Assembly (NCBI RefSeq): GCF_030819175.1
Contig: NZ_JAUTBJ010000002.1
Location: forward strand, 2,676,001-2,740,000
Direction: 5' to 3'
DNA from: Sphingomonas sp. SORGH_AS_0879
Lineage (GTDB): Bacteria; Pseudomonadota; Alphaproteobacteria; Sphingomonadales; Sphingomonadaceae
DNA: 64,000 nt
Part shown: piece after piece, positions 54,296 through 63,689 of the stretch
Numbering within the stretch: position 1 is the stretch's first letter
Layout: the number at the start of each line of letters is the position of its first letter
Made by a program: the position numbers and the translations under genes
Notes under the pieces: generated by a model
Told to the model about the DNA's origin: nothing
Seen by the model: the letters and a program-made list of their open reading frames with translations, nothing else
Database searches by the model: none

Positions 54296-55870
54296 TTACG
54301 CCTTGGTCAAACCGGGGCGCCCCGCCTCGACCGAAAAGCGTGCCAGATCGAGGGCCGTCGATCGCGGGTCGCGCGGATTGTCGAGGCCGCGGAAGGTTAC
54401 GTCGCATCGCGCGGGCGTCAGGTCTATCCGGCCGTAACCGCGTACGAAATTCTCTGCGAAGTGAAAGCCCGGGGTCCGCGCGGCGGTCGATTTGAACAGC
54501 GGGTCCTCGTTCAATGAGGTGATCGAGCCGCCGACGAACTCCGAGGCGATTGGCTGCCCGTCCGGACGGGCGGGATCGTGCAGGTTGGAAGCGGCGAAGG
54601 CGTGGATGTCGCCGCTCAGCACGATCGGGTTCGGCGTCCCCGCCTGAACCCAGCGACGGAAGATACGGTCACGGGCGGCCGGGAACCCCTCCCAGCGGTC
54701 GACCGAGTGAAACGCCGCTCCCTTGTCGGGCTGCTTGGGGTCGATCGTCCGAAAGGGCGTCATCAGCGTCTGCTGGGCCAACAGGTTCCAGCGCGCACGC
54801 CGTCCGGTCAATTCGCCGTCCAGCCAATGTTCCTGCCGTTTGCCCAACATGCTGAGCTTCGGGTCGTGGCGCGCGGGACAGTCAGCGACCAGATAGTCAT
54901 AGTCGCGCCTGCCGTTCGCGTCCGGCGCGGGCTGGCATGGGCGGTCGTCGCGATACTGCCGGTCATCCAGCAGGGCGATGCGCGCCAAGCGCCCCCAGTC
55001 GAGACGACGATACAGCCGCGCCCAAGGGCCATCGGGGCGCGAGGCGCGTCGCAGCGGCATGAATTCCCAATAGGCCTGATAGGCCGCCTCCCGGCGGGCA
55101 AGGAATGTCGCCGGATCGCCATAGCGCTGGTCCCAGCGACCGGCATAGTCGTTGGCAACCTCGTGATCGTCCCAGATCGACATCCAGGGCGCGGCGGCAT
55201 GCGCTGCCTGGAGCAGCGGGTCGAGCCTGTAGCTGGCATAGCGCGCCCGGTAGCCGGGCAGGTCGAACGGCTCGGGATTGACGTGCGGGCGCAAGGCCTT
55301 GGGGTTCGGCGCCCCCTCGTAGATATAATCGCCCAGAAACAGGATCAGGTCGGGATCGTCCGCCACCGCATGGGTCCACGCGGCGTAATGGCCGACCTCG
55401 TATTTCTGGCAGGATCCGAAGCAGATGCGCATCCGATCGACGGCGGCGTCCGGGGCGGGTGCGGTACGCGTGCGGCCGACCGCACTGACCTGGCCCAGTG
55501 CCTGGAAGCGATAATAATAGTCGCGGCCCGGACGCAGGCCACCGACCTCGACATGAAGGCTATGCCCGTCCTCGGGTCCGCTCCGTACCTCGCCTGCGCG
55601 CACGATGCGGCGGAAGTGCGCATCCTCGGCCACTTCCCAGCGCGCCGGCACCCGTGCGCGGCCCATGCCGCCCAGCGGATCGAGGGGCTGCGGGGCGAGG
55701 CGGGTCCACAGTACGACCCCATCTGGCCGGGGCTCTCCCGATGCCACGCCGAACGAGAAGATCGCCTCCGCCGGCCCGCGCATCAGCGCCATGCTGCCGG
55801 GGGCGATGACGAAGGGCGCGACCACGAGGGGCGCCCCGATGATCTGTCGACGCGTGACGCGAGATGCCAT
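54296..55870 (-). CDS. phoD: Alkaline phosphatase D (PhoD-like)
   Basis: 524 residues. A Tat-type signal (VTRRQIIGAPLVVAPFVIAP) is followed by an N-terminal Fn3-like domain (FSFGVASGEPRPDGVVLWTR) and the PhoD metallophosphatase domain: ICFGSCQKYEVGHYAAWTHA, LILFLGDYIYEG, SIWDDHEVANDYAG, IVLSGDIHAFAASNL. It is a secreted Ca/Fe-dependent phosphodiesterase/phosphomonoesterase that frees phosphate from organic esters. It is divergent from a TonB-dependent receptor, with Pho-box-like repeats between them. Confidence 0.93.
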   Translation of the reverse strand: MASRVTRRQIIGAPLVVAPFVIAPGSMALMRGPAEAIFSFGVASGEPRPDGVVLWTRLAPQPLDPLGGMGRARVPARWEVAEDAHFRRIVRAGEVRSGPEDGHSLHVEVGGLRPGRDYYYRFQALGQVSAVGRTRTAPAPDAAVDRMRICFGSCQKYEVGHYAAWTHAVADDPDLILFLGDYIYEGAPNPKALRPHVNPEPFDLPGYRARYASYRLDPLLQAAHAAAPWMSIWDDHEVANDYAGRWDQRYGDPATFLARREAAYQAYWEFMPLRRASRPDGPWARLYRRLDWGRLARIALLDDRQYRDDRPCQPAPDANGRRDYDYLVADCPARHDPKLSMLGKRQEHWLDGELTGRRARWNLLAQQTLMTPFRTIDPKQPDKGAAFHSVDRWEGFPAARDRIFRRWVQAGTPNPIVLSGDIHAFAASNLHDPARPDGQPIASEFVGGSITSLNEDPLFKSTAARTPGFHFAENFVRGYGRIDLTPARCDVTFRGLDNPRDPRSTALDLARFSVEAGRPGLTKA

Positions 55871-55987
55871 GGAACTGCAACCCCCGAACGAAGAATGGCG
55901 ACCGCATAGGTCCGATTTCGACGCCCCGCCAGAAGCTTTCGTCGCGTTGCGCTGCGCAAGTTGGGAAATCTCGGCGATCCGGCGGTA

Positions 55988-56029
55988 GTGTCATGAAACC
56001 GACCGGGTAAATGTCATGAAAGTGACTTT
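55988..56029 (+). promoter_or_regulatory. Pho-box-like repeats between phoD and a TonB-dependent receptor
   Basis: TGTCATGAAA occurs twice (55989-55998 and 56012-56021), 23 bases apart, each followed at 11-base spacing by a weaker half-site (CGACC, TGACT). The second pair ends about 58 bases before the receptor ATG. It may also serve phoD, although phoD starts 118 bases away. Confidence 0.55.
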
Positions 56030-56086
56030 GCCCCTGCTTATCGCCGCCGGAATTGCGAGCAGATCATCTGCCCGGGGGGATCGTAA

Positions 56087-58543
56087 ATGATATCGAACAC
56101 TTTGCGCGGCCGCGGCCGCACAAGCCGGATGGTTGCGTCCATGCTGCTGACGGGTGGAGCCTTCTGGGCTTTGCCGCTTCATGCGCAGGTCGCCGCCGCA
56201 GCCGATACTGCCGCCGCCCAAACCGGCGAGCAGGCCGATGCCCAGGCGACGGAGACTGGCCAAAGCGATGTCGTCGTCGTCGCGCGCCGTCGGGACGAGC
56301 ATGTCCAGTCGGTGCCGATTCCGGTGACCGTCATCACACCGCAGGAACTGGCGCGGCAAAATCTGGTCAACTTCACCAATTTCCAGACCAAGTTTCCGTC
56401 CTTCTCGGTCTATCTGACCAACCCGAAGCAGCTGAACCTCGGCGTTCGCGGCATCGGCAACAACGGTTTCAACACCGATGGCATCGATGCCTCGGTCGGT
56501 GTGTTCGTCGATGGCGTCTACAATGCCCGGCTGGGCATGGTGTCCAACGACTTCAACGACATCGCCGATGTCGAGTTGCTGCGAGGGCCGCAGGGGACGT
56601 TGTTCGGCAAGAACACCACGGCGGGCGCGGTCCTGATCAACACGCTCAAGCCCAGCTACCAGTTCGGTGCCGCGACCGAATTCACCATCGGCAACCAGGG
56701 CTTCCGCCAGATCAAGGGCAGCGTGACGGGCCCCTTGGTCGACGGCAAGCTGGCGCTGCGCATCTCGGCCTTTGCCAGTGGGACCGATGGCTATTACCAC
56801 AACATCTACAATGGTGGCTGGCAGAATGCTCGGGCTGGCGAGGGCGTGCGCGCGCAGGTGCTCGCGAACCCGACCGAGGATTGGACGATCCGCCTGATCG
56901 GCACCCATGCGACCCAGGATTTCCCATCCATGGGGCCGATCACGCTCGGCATATACAACCCTGCGGCATTACAGGCGCGCATGGCGGCGGGGGGCTATAC
57001 GCTGCTCGTCAGTTCCAAGGAAAAGCGGGAGATGAATATCGATTCCCCGCTCAACGCCCAGACCAGGACCGACGCACTCAGCCTGCAACAGGATCTGGAC
57101 CTTCACGCGCTGGGCACGATTACGTCGATCGGCGCGTGGAGCCGCTGGTCCTGCTTCACCAACAACGACAACGACTATACGCAGTTGGATGCGATCCGCG
57201 ACTATGGCTCGTGCAACCGGGTGCAGCAATGGTCGCAGGAAGTGCGCTGGGCCTCGACCACCGGCCATCCGCTGGAGGGGCTGATCGGCGGCTTCTTCTC
57301 GCGCCAGCAATTGGACGTGGATTCGCGCATCCGGTTCGGGTCGCAATATCATCTCTGGGCCGGCAATCCGAACGCGACGCTGTTCGGGACCAACTCCGCC
57401 AACGGCCTGATGTGGGGCAAGGGCGGATGGGCCACGGCGCTGACCGGGGCCGGGTTCGACAGCCATGCGGTGTTCAATACGAAGACCAGCGCGGTGTTCG
57501 GCCATGCGACCTGGCATCCCGATGACGCGCGCCGCCTGGCCTTCGACCTGGGCCTGCGCCAGACCTGGGAGCGAAAGCGGATGCGCTATGACGGCGTCAT
57601 CGCCAATCGTGGCGGCCTGAACACGGACCAGCTTCTCGCCCTGTCGCCCAGCGGCGCGAACGCCCAGCTCGGCTCGGCGGCCGACGCCATCACCGACACG
57701 TCGCTGTCGGGCGAGGTCGGCGTCAACTTCAAGCCGGTGCCGACCGTCATGTTCTACGTCACCGCCGCGCGCGGCTACAAGTCCAAGGGGTTCAACCTCC
57801 TCCCCTATAATGCGACCAACCCCGACAAGGGCATCGCCACCGCGATCGCGCTGGGCGCGGGCCAGCATATCAACGGCGAACAGGCTGACAATATCGAGGC
57901 GGGGATCAAGACCGAGTGGTTCGATCGCCGGCTGATCTTCAACCTGACGGCCTTCCATACCTATGTGAAGAACTATCAGGCGAACCAGTCGATCGGCGTC
58001 GGCAACACCGCGACCAAGTTCCTGGCCAATGTCGGTGCACTGGTGTCCGAGGGTGTCGAGGGCGAAGGTGAAGCGTTTATGGGCCCGCTGCATCTGAAGG
58101 GCTTTCTGGCCTACAATCGCGCAGTCTACGCTTCTTTCGCCAATTCGGTCTGCCCGGCGCAGTCGAGCGCGACGACGTGTGACCTGACCGGGCGCCAGGT
58201 GGCCTGGGCACCTAAATGGACCGCCAACTTGACGGCCGACTATACCCATCGGGTCTCCGACCGCACGGCCGTCTATGGTCTGGTCGACGTCAATTGGCGG
58301 ACGCGACAGAACACGACGATCACGCTCGACCCGGCGGCGGAAATTCCCGGCTACGCGTTGACCTCCGCTCGGGTTGGCCTGTTGCTGGACGACAAGCGGC
58401 TGGACGTTCAGCTCTGGGTCGAGAACCTGCTCGACAAGGCCTATTATGTGAACCTGCTCGGCGTGACCAAGTCGACGGGCATTTTGCAGGGCTATCCCGG
58501 TGCGCCGCGAACCTTCGGTGTGACGATCCGCGGACGACTCTGA
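56087..58543 (+). CDS. TonB-dependent receptor, possibly Pho-regulated
   Basis: 818 residues. After a signal region (...FWALPLHAQV) comes a TonB box-like DVVVVARRRDEHVQSVPIPV, plug motifs (LNLGVRGIGNNGFNTDGID, VELLRGPQGTLFGKNTTAG) and a barrel ending FGVTIRGRL. It is the receptor type often assigned to iron complexes or small organic molecules. Adjacent phoD and the Pho-box-like repeats suggest uptake of a phosphorylated compound instead. The gene stops exactly where a truncated resolvase begins, and the terminal residue is Leu rather than the usual Phe, so the last residues may have been altered. Confidence 0.88.
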   Translation: MISNTLRGRGRTSRMVASMLLTGGAFWALPLHAQVAAAADTAAAQTGEQADAQATETGQSDVVVVARRRDEHVQSVPIPVTVITPQELARQNLVNFTNFQTKFPSFSVYLTNPKQLNLGVRGIGNNGFNTDGIDASVGVFVDGVYNARLGMVSNDFNDIADVELLRGPQGTLFGKNTTAGAVLINTLKPSYQFGAATEFTIGNQGFRQIKGSVTGPLVDGKLALRISAFASGTDGYYHNIYNGGWQNARAGEGVRAQVLANPTEDWTIRLIGTHATQDFPSMGPITLGIYNPAALQARMAAGGYTLLVSSKEKREMNIDSPLNAQTRTDALSLQQDLDLHALGTITSIGAWSRWSCFTNNDNDYTQLDAIRDYGSCNRVQQWSQEVRWASTTGHPLEGLIGGFFSRQQLDVDSRIRFGSQYHLWAGNPNATLFGTNSANGLMWGKGGWATALTGAGFDSHAVFNTKTSAVFGHATWHPDDARRLAFDLGLRQTWERKRMRYDGVIANRGGLNTDQLLALSPSGANAQLGSAADAITDTSLSGEVGVNFKPVPTVMFYVTAARGYKSKGFNLLPYNATNPDKGIATAIALGAGQHINGEQADNIEAGIKTEWFDRRLIFNLTAFHTYVKNYQANQSIGVGNTATKFLANVGALVSEGVEGEGEAFMGPLHLKGFLAYNRAVYASFANSVCPAQSSATTCDLTGRQVAWAPKWTANLTADYTHRVSDRTAVYGLVDVNWRTRQNTTITLDPAAEIPGYALTSARVGLLLDDKRLDVQLWVENLLDKAYYVNLLGVTKSTGILQGYPGAPRTFGVTIRGRL

Positions 58544-58975
58544 GATGCTGGAGACACGTTCTGCGTCGTGCGCCTCGATCGGCTCGGCCGTTCGCTGAAG
58601 GAACTGCTGGAGACGAGCGACATGTTCAAGGCCCGCGGTCTGGCGTTCCGATCGCTGGAGGTGCGCCTGGATACGTTGTCGGCCGCTGGCGAGTTGGTGT
58701 TCCACGTCTTCGGTGCCATCGCGCATTTTGAACGCCGGCTGATCTTGGAGCGCACGCGCGAAGGCATCGCCGCTGCCTGCGCAGGCGGCGAGGTGCCGGG
58801 ACGGCCGACGCTGGATACCGACAAACTCGCCTCCGCCCTGAAACTGGTCGAAGCGGCTGTCCGTCCCGCGCAGGCTGCGAAGCAACTCGGGCTTGGACGA
58901 TCAACCCTCTATCGGGAACTGGCGCTTCTACTGGATACGATGCCGGTTACGCCTGCGCTGGAGGAAATGTCCTGA
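58544..58975 (+). pseudogene. Truncated serine recombinase (resolvase/invertase), N-terminus lost
   Basis: Starts in mid-domain (GDTFCVVRLDRLGRSLKELL), continues through EFVFHVFGAIAHFERR-like sequence (ELVFHVFGAIAHFERRLI), LERTREGIAAACAGGE and a C-terminal helix-turn-helix (PAQAAKQLGLGRSTLYRELA). About 60 N-terminal residues, including the catalytic Ser motif, are missing. The frame is open from the receptor stop. It ends overlapping the glycosyltransferase ATG. Probably a transposon remnant. Confidence 0.85.
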
Positions 58976-60273
58976 TGGCTCGCGTTGTTCTGGTCACGAT
59001 CGGCTCACTCGGAGACCTGCACCCGTTCATAGCGATCGGTCGAGCTTTGATCGCGCAGGGTCACCGCGTCCTTTTGGCGGTGCCCGAAGACGGCGTCGCC
59101 AAGGTCCGTGCCGCCGGCCTCGATGCCGCGCCGATCCTGCCAGGCTACGCCGACATCTGCGCACGTCTGGGCATGAGTCCGGAAGAGGCGGCGGGCAGGG
59201 TTCTCGAAGACACGAATTTCGTCGTCGACCAGATCCTCATCCCGTCTCTTCGATCGAGCACGGCAGCGCTGGACGAATTATCGGCGGATGCCGACGTGAT
59301 CGCCGGTTCGGTCTTCGCGCTTGCCTCCGAGATTGTCGCGGAAAAGCGTAGCCTGCCTCTGGCGTCTGTCGTGCTTCAACCCATGACGTTGTTCTCGGCG
59401 TGGCAGCCTCCCGTGGCGCCACGGTTCGAGATCATGCGGCATCGGCCGCGCACCGCCATCGGTCGGGGCTGGAACCGGACATTCTACGCCCTCGCGCGCA
59501 TCGCCCTGCGTCGGCGTCACGCCCGGCAGATCGATGATGTCCGTGCCGCACACGGTCTTCCTCCCAGCCAAGGTGCCCCCATGCTGGATCATGGGCCGGT
59601 CACAGCTGCTTTCATATGCTGCTGGTCGCAGGCGTTGGGCAAGCTTCCACCTGATGCCCCCCGTCACGCGATCCTGACGGGCTTTCCCTTCTTCGACAGC
59701 GAGAGCGGCGCCGATGACGAACTGGCCGTCGAAATTCAAACCTTCCTCGACGATGGTCCTCCGCCGCTCGTCTTCACCCTGGGATCGTTCGCGGTCGCTT
59801 CGGCCGGCCGGTTCTATGATGAGGCGGCTGCGCTCAGCCGTGCCCTCGGCAGACGAGCGGTGCTGCTGACCGGGCAACCGGGACCACCGCGTCGCGATGG
59901 CGACTGCCTCATCATGAATTATGCGCCACACTCGGCTGTTTTCCCCCGTGCATCTGCCATCGTTCATCATGGCGGCATCGGGACGACTGGACAGGCATTG
60001 CGTGCGGGACGCCCACAGATCGCCGTTCCCCACTTCGGCGATCAATTCGACAATGCTGCACGATTAAAGGGGGGTGATGTGGGTGCCACGATCCATCGCG
60101 ACAGGTTCAAAGTCGGACAAGCCACAAACATCGTGTCGCACATATTGACTGATCCGGCGATAGCGGATGCAGCACGCCGGGCGGCAACGATCATTGCCAG
60201 AGAAGACGGCGCGGCAGAAGCCGCACGACACATCGCCGGCTTGGCGCTGACATCGCCACGGGCAATCCGCTGA
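58975..60273 (+). CDS. GT-B glycosyltransferase of the UGT/YjiC type (GT1)
   Basis: 432 residues: MARVVLVTIGSLGDLHPFIA (acceptor-side opening of this family), then the donor domain with FTLGSFAVASAGRFY and the nucleotide-sugar motif IVHHGGIGTTGQALRAGRPQ, ending PHFGDQFDNAARL. Relatives glycosylate lipids, sterols or small natural products, for example rhamnolipid synthases. Its ATG overlaps the resolvase fragment stop. In a phosphate-starvation setting, glycolipid synthesis is one possible role; this is speculative. Confidence 0.85.
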   Translation: MARVVLVTIGSLGDLHPFIAIGRALIAQGHRVLLAVPEDGVAKVRAAGLDAAPILPGYADICARLGMSPEEAAGRVLEDTNFVVDQILIPSLRSSTAALDELSADADVIAGSVFALASEIVAEKRSLPLASVVLQPMTLFSAWQPPVAPRFEIMRHRPRTAIGRGWNRTFYALARIALRRRHARQIDDVRAAHGLPPSQGAPMLDHGPVTAAFICCWSQALGKLPPDAPRHAILTGFPFFDSESGADDELAVEIQTFLDDGPPPLVFTLGSFAVASAGRFYDEAAALSRALGRRAVLLTGQPGPPRRDGDCLIMNYAPHSAVFPRASAIVHHGGIGTTGQALRAGRPQIAVPHFGDQFDNAARLKGGDVGATIHRDRFKVGQATNIVSHILTDPAIADAARRAATIIAREDGAAEAARHIAGLALTSPRAIR

Positions 60274-60399
60274 CATCGACTTCGAAAACTGACATTCGGT
60301 GAAATGAGCGCCAATCACCTTCCCAAATACCATCCTTGTGAAGAACGGGCCGGCCTTCCCGTCGGCCGTTTCCAAACAGGAAGCGTTCGCCCTCCCCCT

Positions 60400-60899
60400 T
60401 CACTCCGGTTCGCGAGCGAGTTCCTGGCGCGCGATGTCGAGATCGTGGCGGAAGGCCGCGTCACCATGTAATCGCGCAATTACAGCGGCGGCGGCCTGCC
60501 GGCCTGCCGCGACCGCGCTGGCATTGTGCGCGCCGCAGATCACGCGGCTGTCGCCATAGTCGCGGGCCTGCGCCAGCAAGGCCGTGGCCCGCGTGGGGAT
60601 CAGTTCGGCCAGGATGAGCGAAACCGAGGTGCCCCAACCCGTATGCCCCGAGAGATGGTCGAAGCTGGGTTCCAGCGCCGCACGCGGCTGGCACACCGGA
60701 TCATCATCGACCAGGAAAGGACGCCGCCGGGCATAGACCGGCTTCACCGTATTGACTGCCGCGGCGACGTCTCCGCGCATCTTTGCGAGCAGCTTCGCCA
60801 GCGCGGGCGTTGCCGCGGCCGACAGGGTGCGGCCGGCCGCCGGGCTTGCCAGCAACAGGGTTGATGCAACAAGATCGGCAGCAGGAAGGCCCGTCGCAT
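60400..60899 (-). pseudogene. Class A acid phosphatase (PAP2/PhoN-like), frameshifted in the signal peptide
   Basis: ATG at 60899 overlaps the receptor stop (TGATG) and begins a signal peptide, MRRAFLLPILL. Reading then has to change frame near 60863 to continue STLLLASPAAGRTLSAAATP. The PAP2 motifs follow: KPVYARRRPF, LSGHTGWGTS and SRVICGAHNASAVAAGR (SDV, usual in class A enzymes, is SAV here). Without the shift no exported enzyme is made, although an internal ATG at 60855 could give a cytoplasmic fragment. A one-base error is possible. Confidence 0.75.
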
Positions 60900-63580
60900 C
60901 AGTATCGCACCAGCGCGCCGATATAGAAGGCGCGGCCGTTCTCGATCTCTTCCCGCAACAAGCCGAAATTCGGGCCGAACATGCGTTGCGGGCGGAAGTC
61001 GGTCAGGTTCTTGCCCTGCGCGACGATCGTCCAGTGACGGCTGAGCGTCAGGCGGAGCTGCGCGTCGAACAGGTCGCTGGCGGCATAGCGCCGGTCGCCG
61101 AGCGGATCGGTCGTCGATACCGAATAGAGGATCGGCGACAGATGGTTCCACGCCCCCTGTATCGTGATTGGCCCGGCGGTGTAGAACAGCTTGACGTTGG
61201 CGACCGTGTTCGCGCTTTCGAACAAGCCGGACAGGCGGCGGCGGGTCACATTGTCGGACAATGTCACCTGCGGCGGTGTCGTGTCGAGCAGCGTGACATT
61301 GGCCGACGCGCCCAGTCCCGCCAGCGGACCCGGCAGGAACGGCATCCGCGCCACGACCGCGTTCAGTTCGATACCCTGCACCTTGGCGCTGCTGGCATTG
61401 ACCGGGCGAATGCGGGTGACGAGTTGCTGCGTGCCGTCGAACAGCTCGGTCGCCTGGTTGCGGACGGTGATGATCTCATCCTTGATGTCCTTGCGGTACA
61501 GCGCGGCGGAGAACAGTACGTCGCGATTGACGTAATATTCCAGGCTCAGGTCGTAATTGTCCGAGCGGCGCGGCTTCAGGTCGGGATTGCCCGAGGTGAT
61601 GCTGATCGCACCGGTCGAGCTGTTGACGTTGACGCTCTCGCGCGCGGCGAGGTCGTCGTAATTGGGGCGGCCGAGCGTCCGGCTATAGGCGGCGCGGAAC
61701 CGCAGCCGGTCGGTCAGGTCCCAGTCGAACTGCGCGGAGGGCAGCCAGTCCTGATAATGCTGACCCTGCTGTCCCCAGCTATAGGTCGCACCGCGCAGGC
61801 GATAGGAGCCAGTGGTCAGCGTCGTATCCTCGAACCGCACGCCCGCCGTGAGCCGCGCCGTGTCGAGCGCGTAGCGCGCCATCAGATAGCCCGCGACGAT
61901 ATTCTCCGTTAGGTTGTAATCGGATTGCAGGCTGTTGCCCGTATTGGCCGAATTGGCGGTGAAGCCGCTGCGATTGGCCGTGAAAAAGGATCGCGCCGCG
62001 CCCGGATCGACGAACAGCATCGTCTGTCCGCCGCCATTGTACGGCCTATAGGTCTCGGGCGCGATCACCCCCGAAAGCAGATAGTTGGAGGTGGCGTTGG
62101 TCCGGTAATTGTCGAGCACATAGTCGTAGCGGCGGTCGAGGAAGCGCGCGAAAGCGCCCGTCCCGATCCCGAAGCCGCGATCCTCCGCCGCGAGGTTGAA
62201 GCCCAGATTGGCGCGGGCGGTCAGCGCATTCTCGCGCTGGTCCTCGGCGGTCGTGCCATATTCGAACTGCTTGTAGTTGGCGGCATTCGCGACATAGGCC
62301 GGATCGGTGAAGTTGAACTGCGCGAACTGGCCCGGCGTTATCGTATAGCCATAGGCCAGGCTGTTGGTGTTCGCGACGCGATAGGTCGCGAGGCGAGCGT
62401 CCTGGCTATAGGTCGCCACCGCGTAGTTGACGCCGAAATCGGCAAGGATGCGGTCGCCCGGCGTCAGTTCGCCGTGGAAATCGGCATAGCGCATCCGGCG
62501 GGTCTGGTAATATTGGACCAGATCGACCTGCGCATTGGCGTTGGCGACATTGCCGCCGGTCGCGATGACGCCGCTGAAATTGGTGTAGCGATTGGTCGCG
62601 CTCGTCACCGCCGTGTTCGCAGCGACCAGGTTGGACTGGCGTTCCTCGTCATTGGTATGACGGAAATCGGCCAGCGTCACCGCCGCCTTGAACATTTGAT
62701 GATCGTCGAACTCCAGCTTGCCGAACATGCCATAGCGCTGACGGATATTGTCGTAATGCAGCCAGCGACGGCGATCCGGCGCGACAAAGGCGCTGGATAC
62801 GTCGTTAGCGGGCGAGGTCAGCCGCGTGCCGGTGGACGGATCGAAGTATAGATAATTGTCGCTGGCCGAATTCACCGAGGCGGAGTCGCGCCGGAAGAAA
62901 CTGCCCGCCACGACGACACCGAATTTGCGATCCGGCCCGAAGGTCGTCGAGGCGACCAGCTCCGCCTGGCCCGAGGGGCCGGCCTTGCCGCGCGTCCGCT
63001 CGAAATCCCATTTGCCGATGTCGAAGCGCCCGCCGACAAAGGGCTTGCCGCCGCCATCGAAGGCGCTGCGGGTGCGCAGATTGGCGATGCCGCCGATCGC
63101 GTTGCCGTTCATCGCGGCATTGACCGATTTATAGACCTCCACCCGCGACGCGAGCGACGAGGGGATCACGTCGAGCGAGACGTTGCGCCGCCCGACCTCG
63201 TTGGCGGGCAGCGACACGCCGTCGATCTGGACGAGGTTATAGTCGGCGTTGAGGCCGCGGATCGACAGAAATTGCGCCTCGCCACGCGCATTGTTCTGGA
63301 TGGTCGAGACGCCGGGCACGCGGGTCAGCGCCTCGCCCAGCCCGAAATCGGGCAGTGTGCCGATCTCGTCCGAACTGATGCTGTCGGAGATCACGGCAAT
63401 CCCGCGCTTCGCCTCGATCTCGCGCACCGCCTGAAGCCGGGCGCCCGTCACGATGATCTCGTCATTTGCATCCTGAGGGTCGGACGGCGTGGTGGTCGGT
63501 GCGGTCGTCTGGGCCTGGATCGGCGCGGCCAACGCGGACGAGAGCAACAGCAGGCTGCGCAAGGCCAGTGACGTCTTCAT
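60899..63580 (-). CDS. TonB-dependent receptor, probably Pho-regulated
   Basis: 893 residues from the ATG at 63580, which has GAGGGGAA upstream; the longer frame to 63739 is not used. A signal peptide ends PIQAQ, then EIIVTGARLQAVREIEAKRG, the plug segment LPDFGLGEALTRVPGVSTIQ, LSIRGLNADYNLVQIDGVSL, and a long barrel ending YIGALVRY. It shares a TGATG junction with the acid phosphatase gene, so the pair is one transcript. A good Pho-box-like site lies about 50 bases upstream. A phosphate ester or polyphosphate-like ligand is a reasonable hypothesis. Confidence 0.9.
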   Translation of the reverse strand: MKTSLALRSLLLLSSALAAPIQAQTTAPTTTPSDPQDANDEIIVTGARLQAVREIEAKRGIAVISDSISSDEIGTLPDFGLGEALTRVPGVSTIQNNARGEAQFLSIRGLNADYNLVQIDGVSLPANEVGRRNVSLDVIPSSLASRVEVYKSVNAAMNGNAIGGIANLRTRSAFDGGGKPFVGGRFDIGKWDFERTRGKAGPSGQAELVASTTFGPDRKFGVVVAGSFFRRDSASVNSASDNYLYFDPSTGTRLTSPANDVSSAFVAPDRRRWLHYDNIRQRYGMFGKLEFDDHQMFKAAVTLADFRHTNDEERQSNLVAANTAVTSATNRYTNFSGVIATGGNVANANAQVDLVQYYQTRRMRYADFHGELTPGDRILADFGVNYAVATYSQDARLATYRVANTNSLAYGYTITPGQFAQFNFTDPAYVANAANYKQFEYGTTAEDQRENALTARANLGFNLAAEDRGFGIGTGAFARFLDRRYDYVLDNYRTNATSNYLLSGVIAPETYRPYNGGGQTMLFVDPGAARSFFTANRSGFTANSANTGNSLQSDYNLTENIVAGYLMARYALDTARLTAGVRFEDTTLTTGSYRLRGATYSWGQQGQHYQDWLPSAQFDWDLTDRLRFRAAYSRTLGRPNYDDLAARESVNVNSSTGAISITSGNPDLKPRRSDNYDLSLEYYVNRDVLFSAALYRKDIKDEIITVRNQATELFDGTQQLVTRIRPVNASSAKVQGIELNAVVARMPFLPGPLAGLGASANVTLLDTTPPQVTLSDNVTRRRLSGLFESANTVANVKLFYTAGPITIQGAWNHLSPILYSVSTTDPLGDRRYAASDLFDAQLRLTLSRHWTIVAQGKNLTDFRPQRMFGPNFGLLREEIENGRAFYIGALVRY

Positions 63581-63630
63581 GATATTCCCCTCTTTCCCCG
63601 AATAGGTCGATCGCCTATTACTCACTATAG

Positions 63631-63648
63631 GTGACATATCTATGACGA
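63631..63648 (-). promoter_or_regulatory. Pho-box-like site upstream of the receptor
   Basis: On the minus strand TCGTCATAGATATGTCAC has GTCAT and GTCAC half-sites 11 bases apart, close to the CTGTCAT-type alphaproteobacterial box. A weaker plus-strand pair (TGTGAC, CGTCAT) lies at about 63656-63672, toward the divergent gene. Confidence 0.6.
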
Positions 63649-63689
63649 AGCGGCCTGTGACGCAATCGTCATCAAGCGAGGGCAAAATC

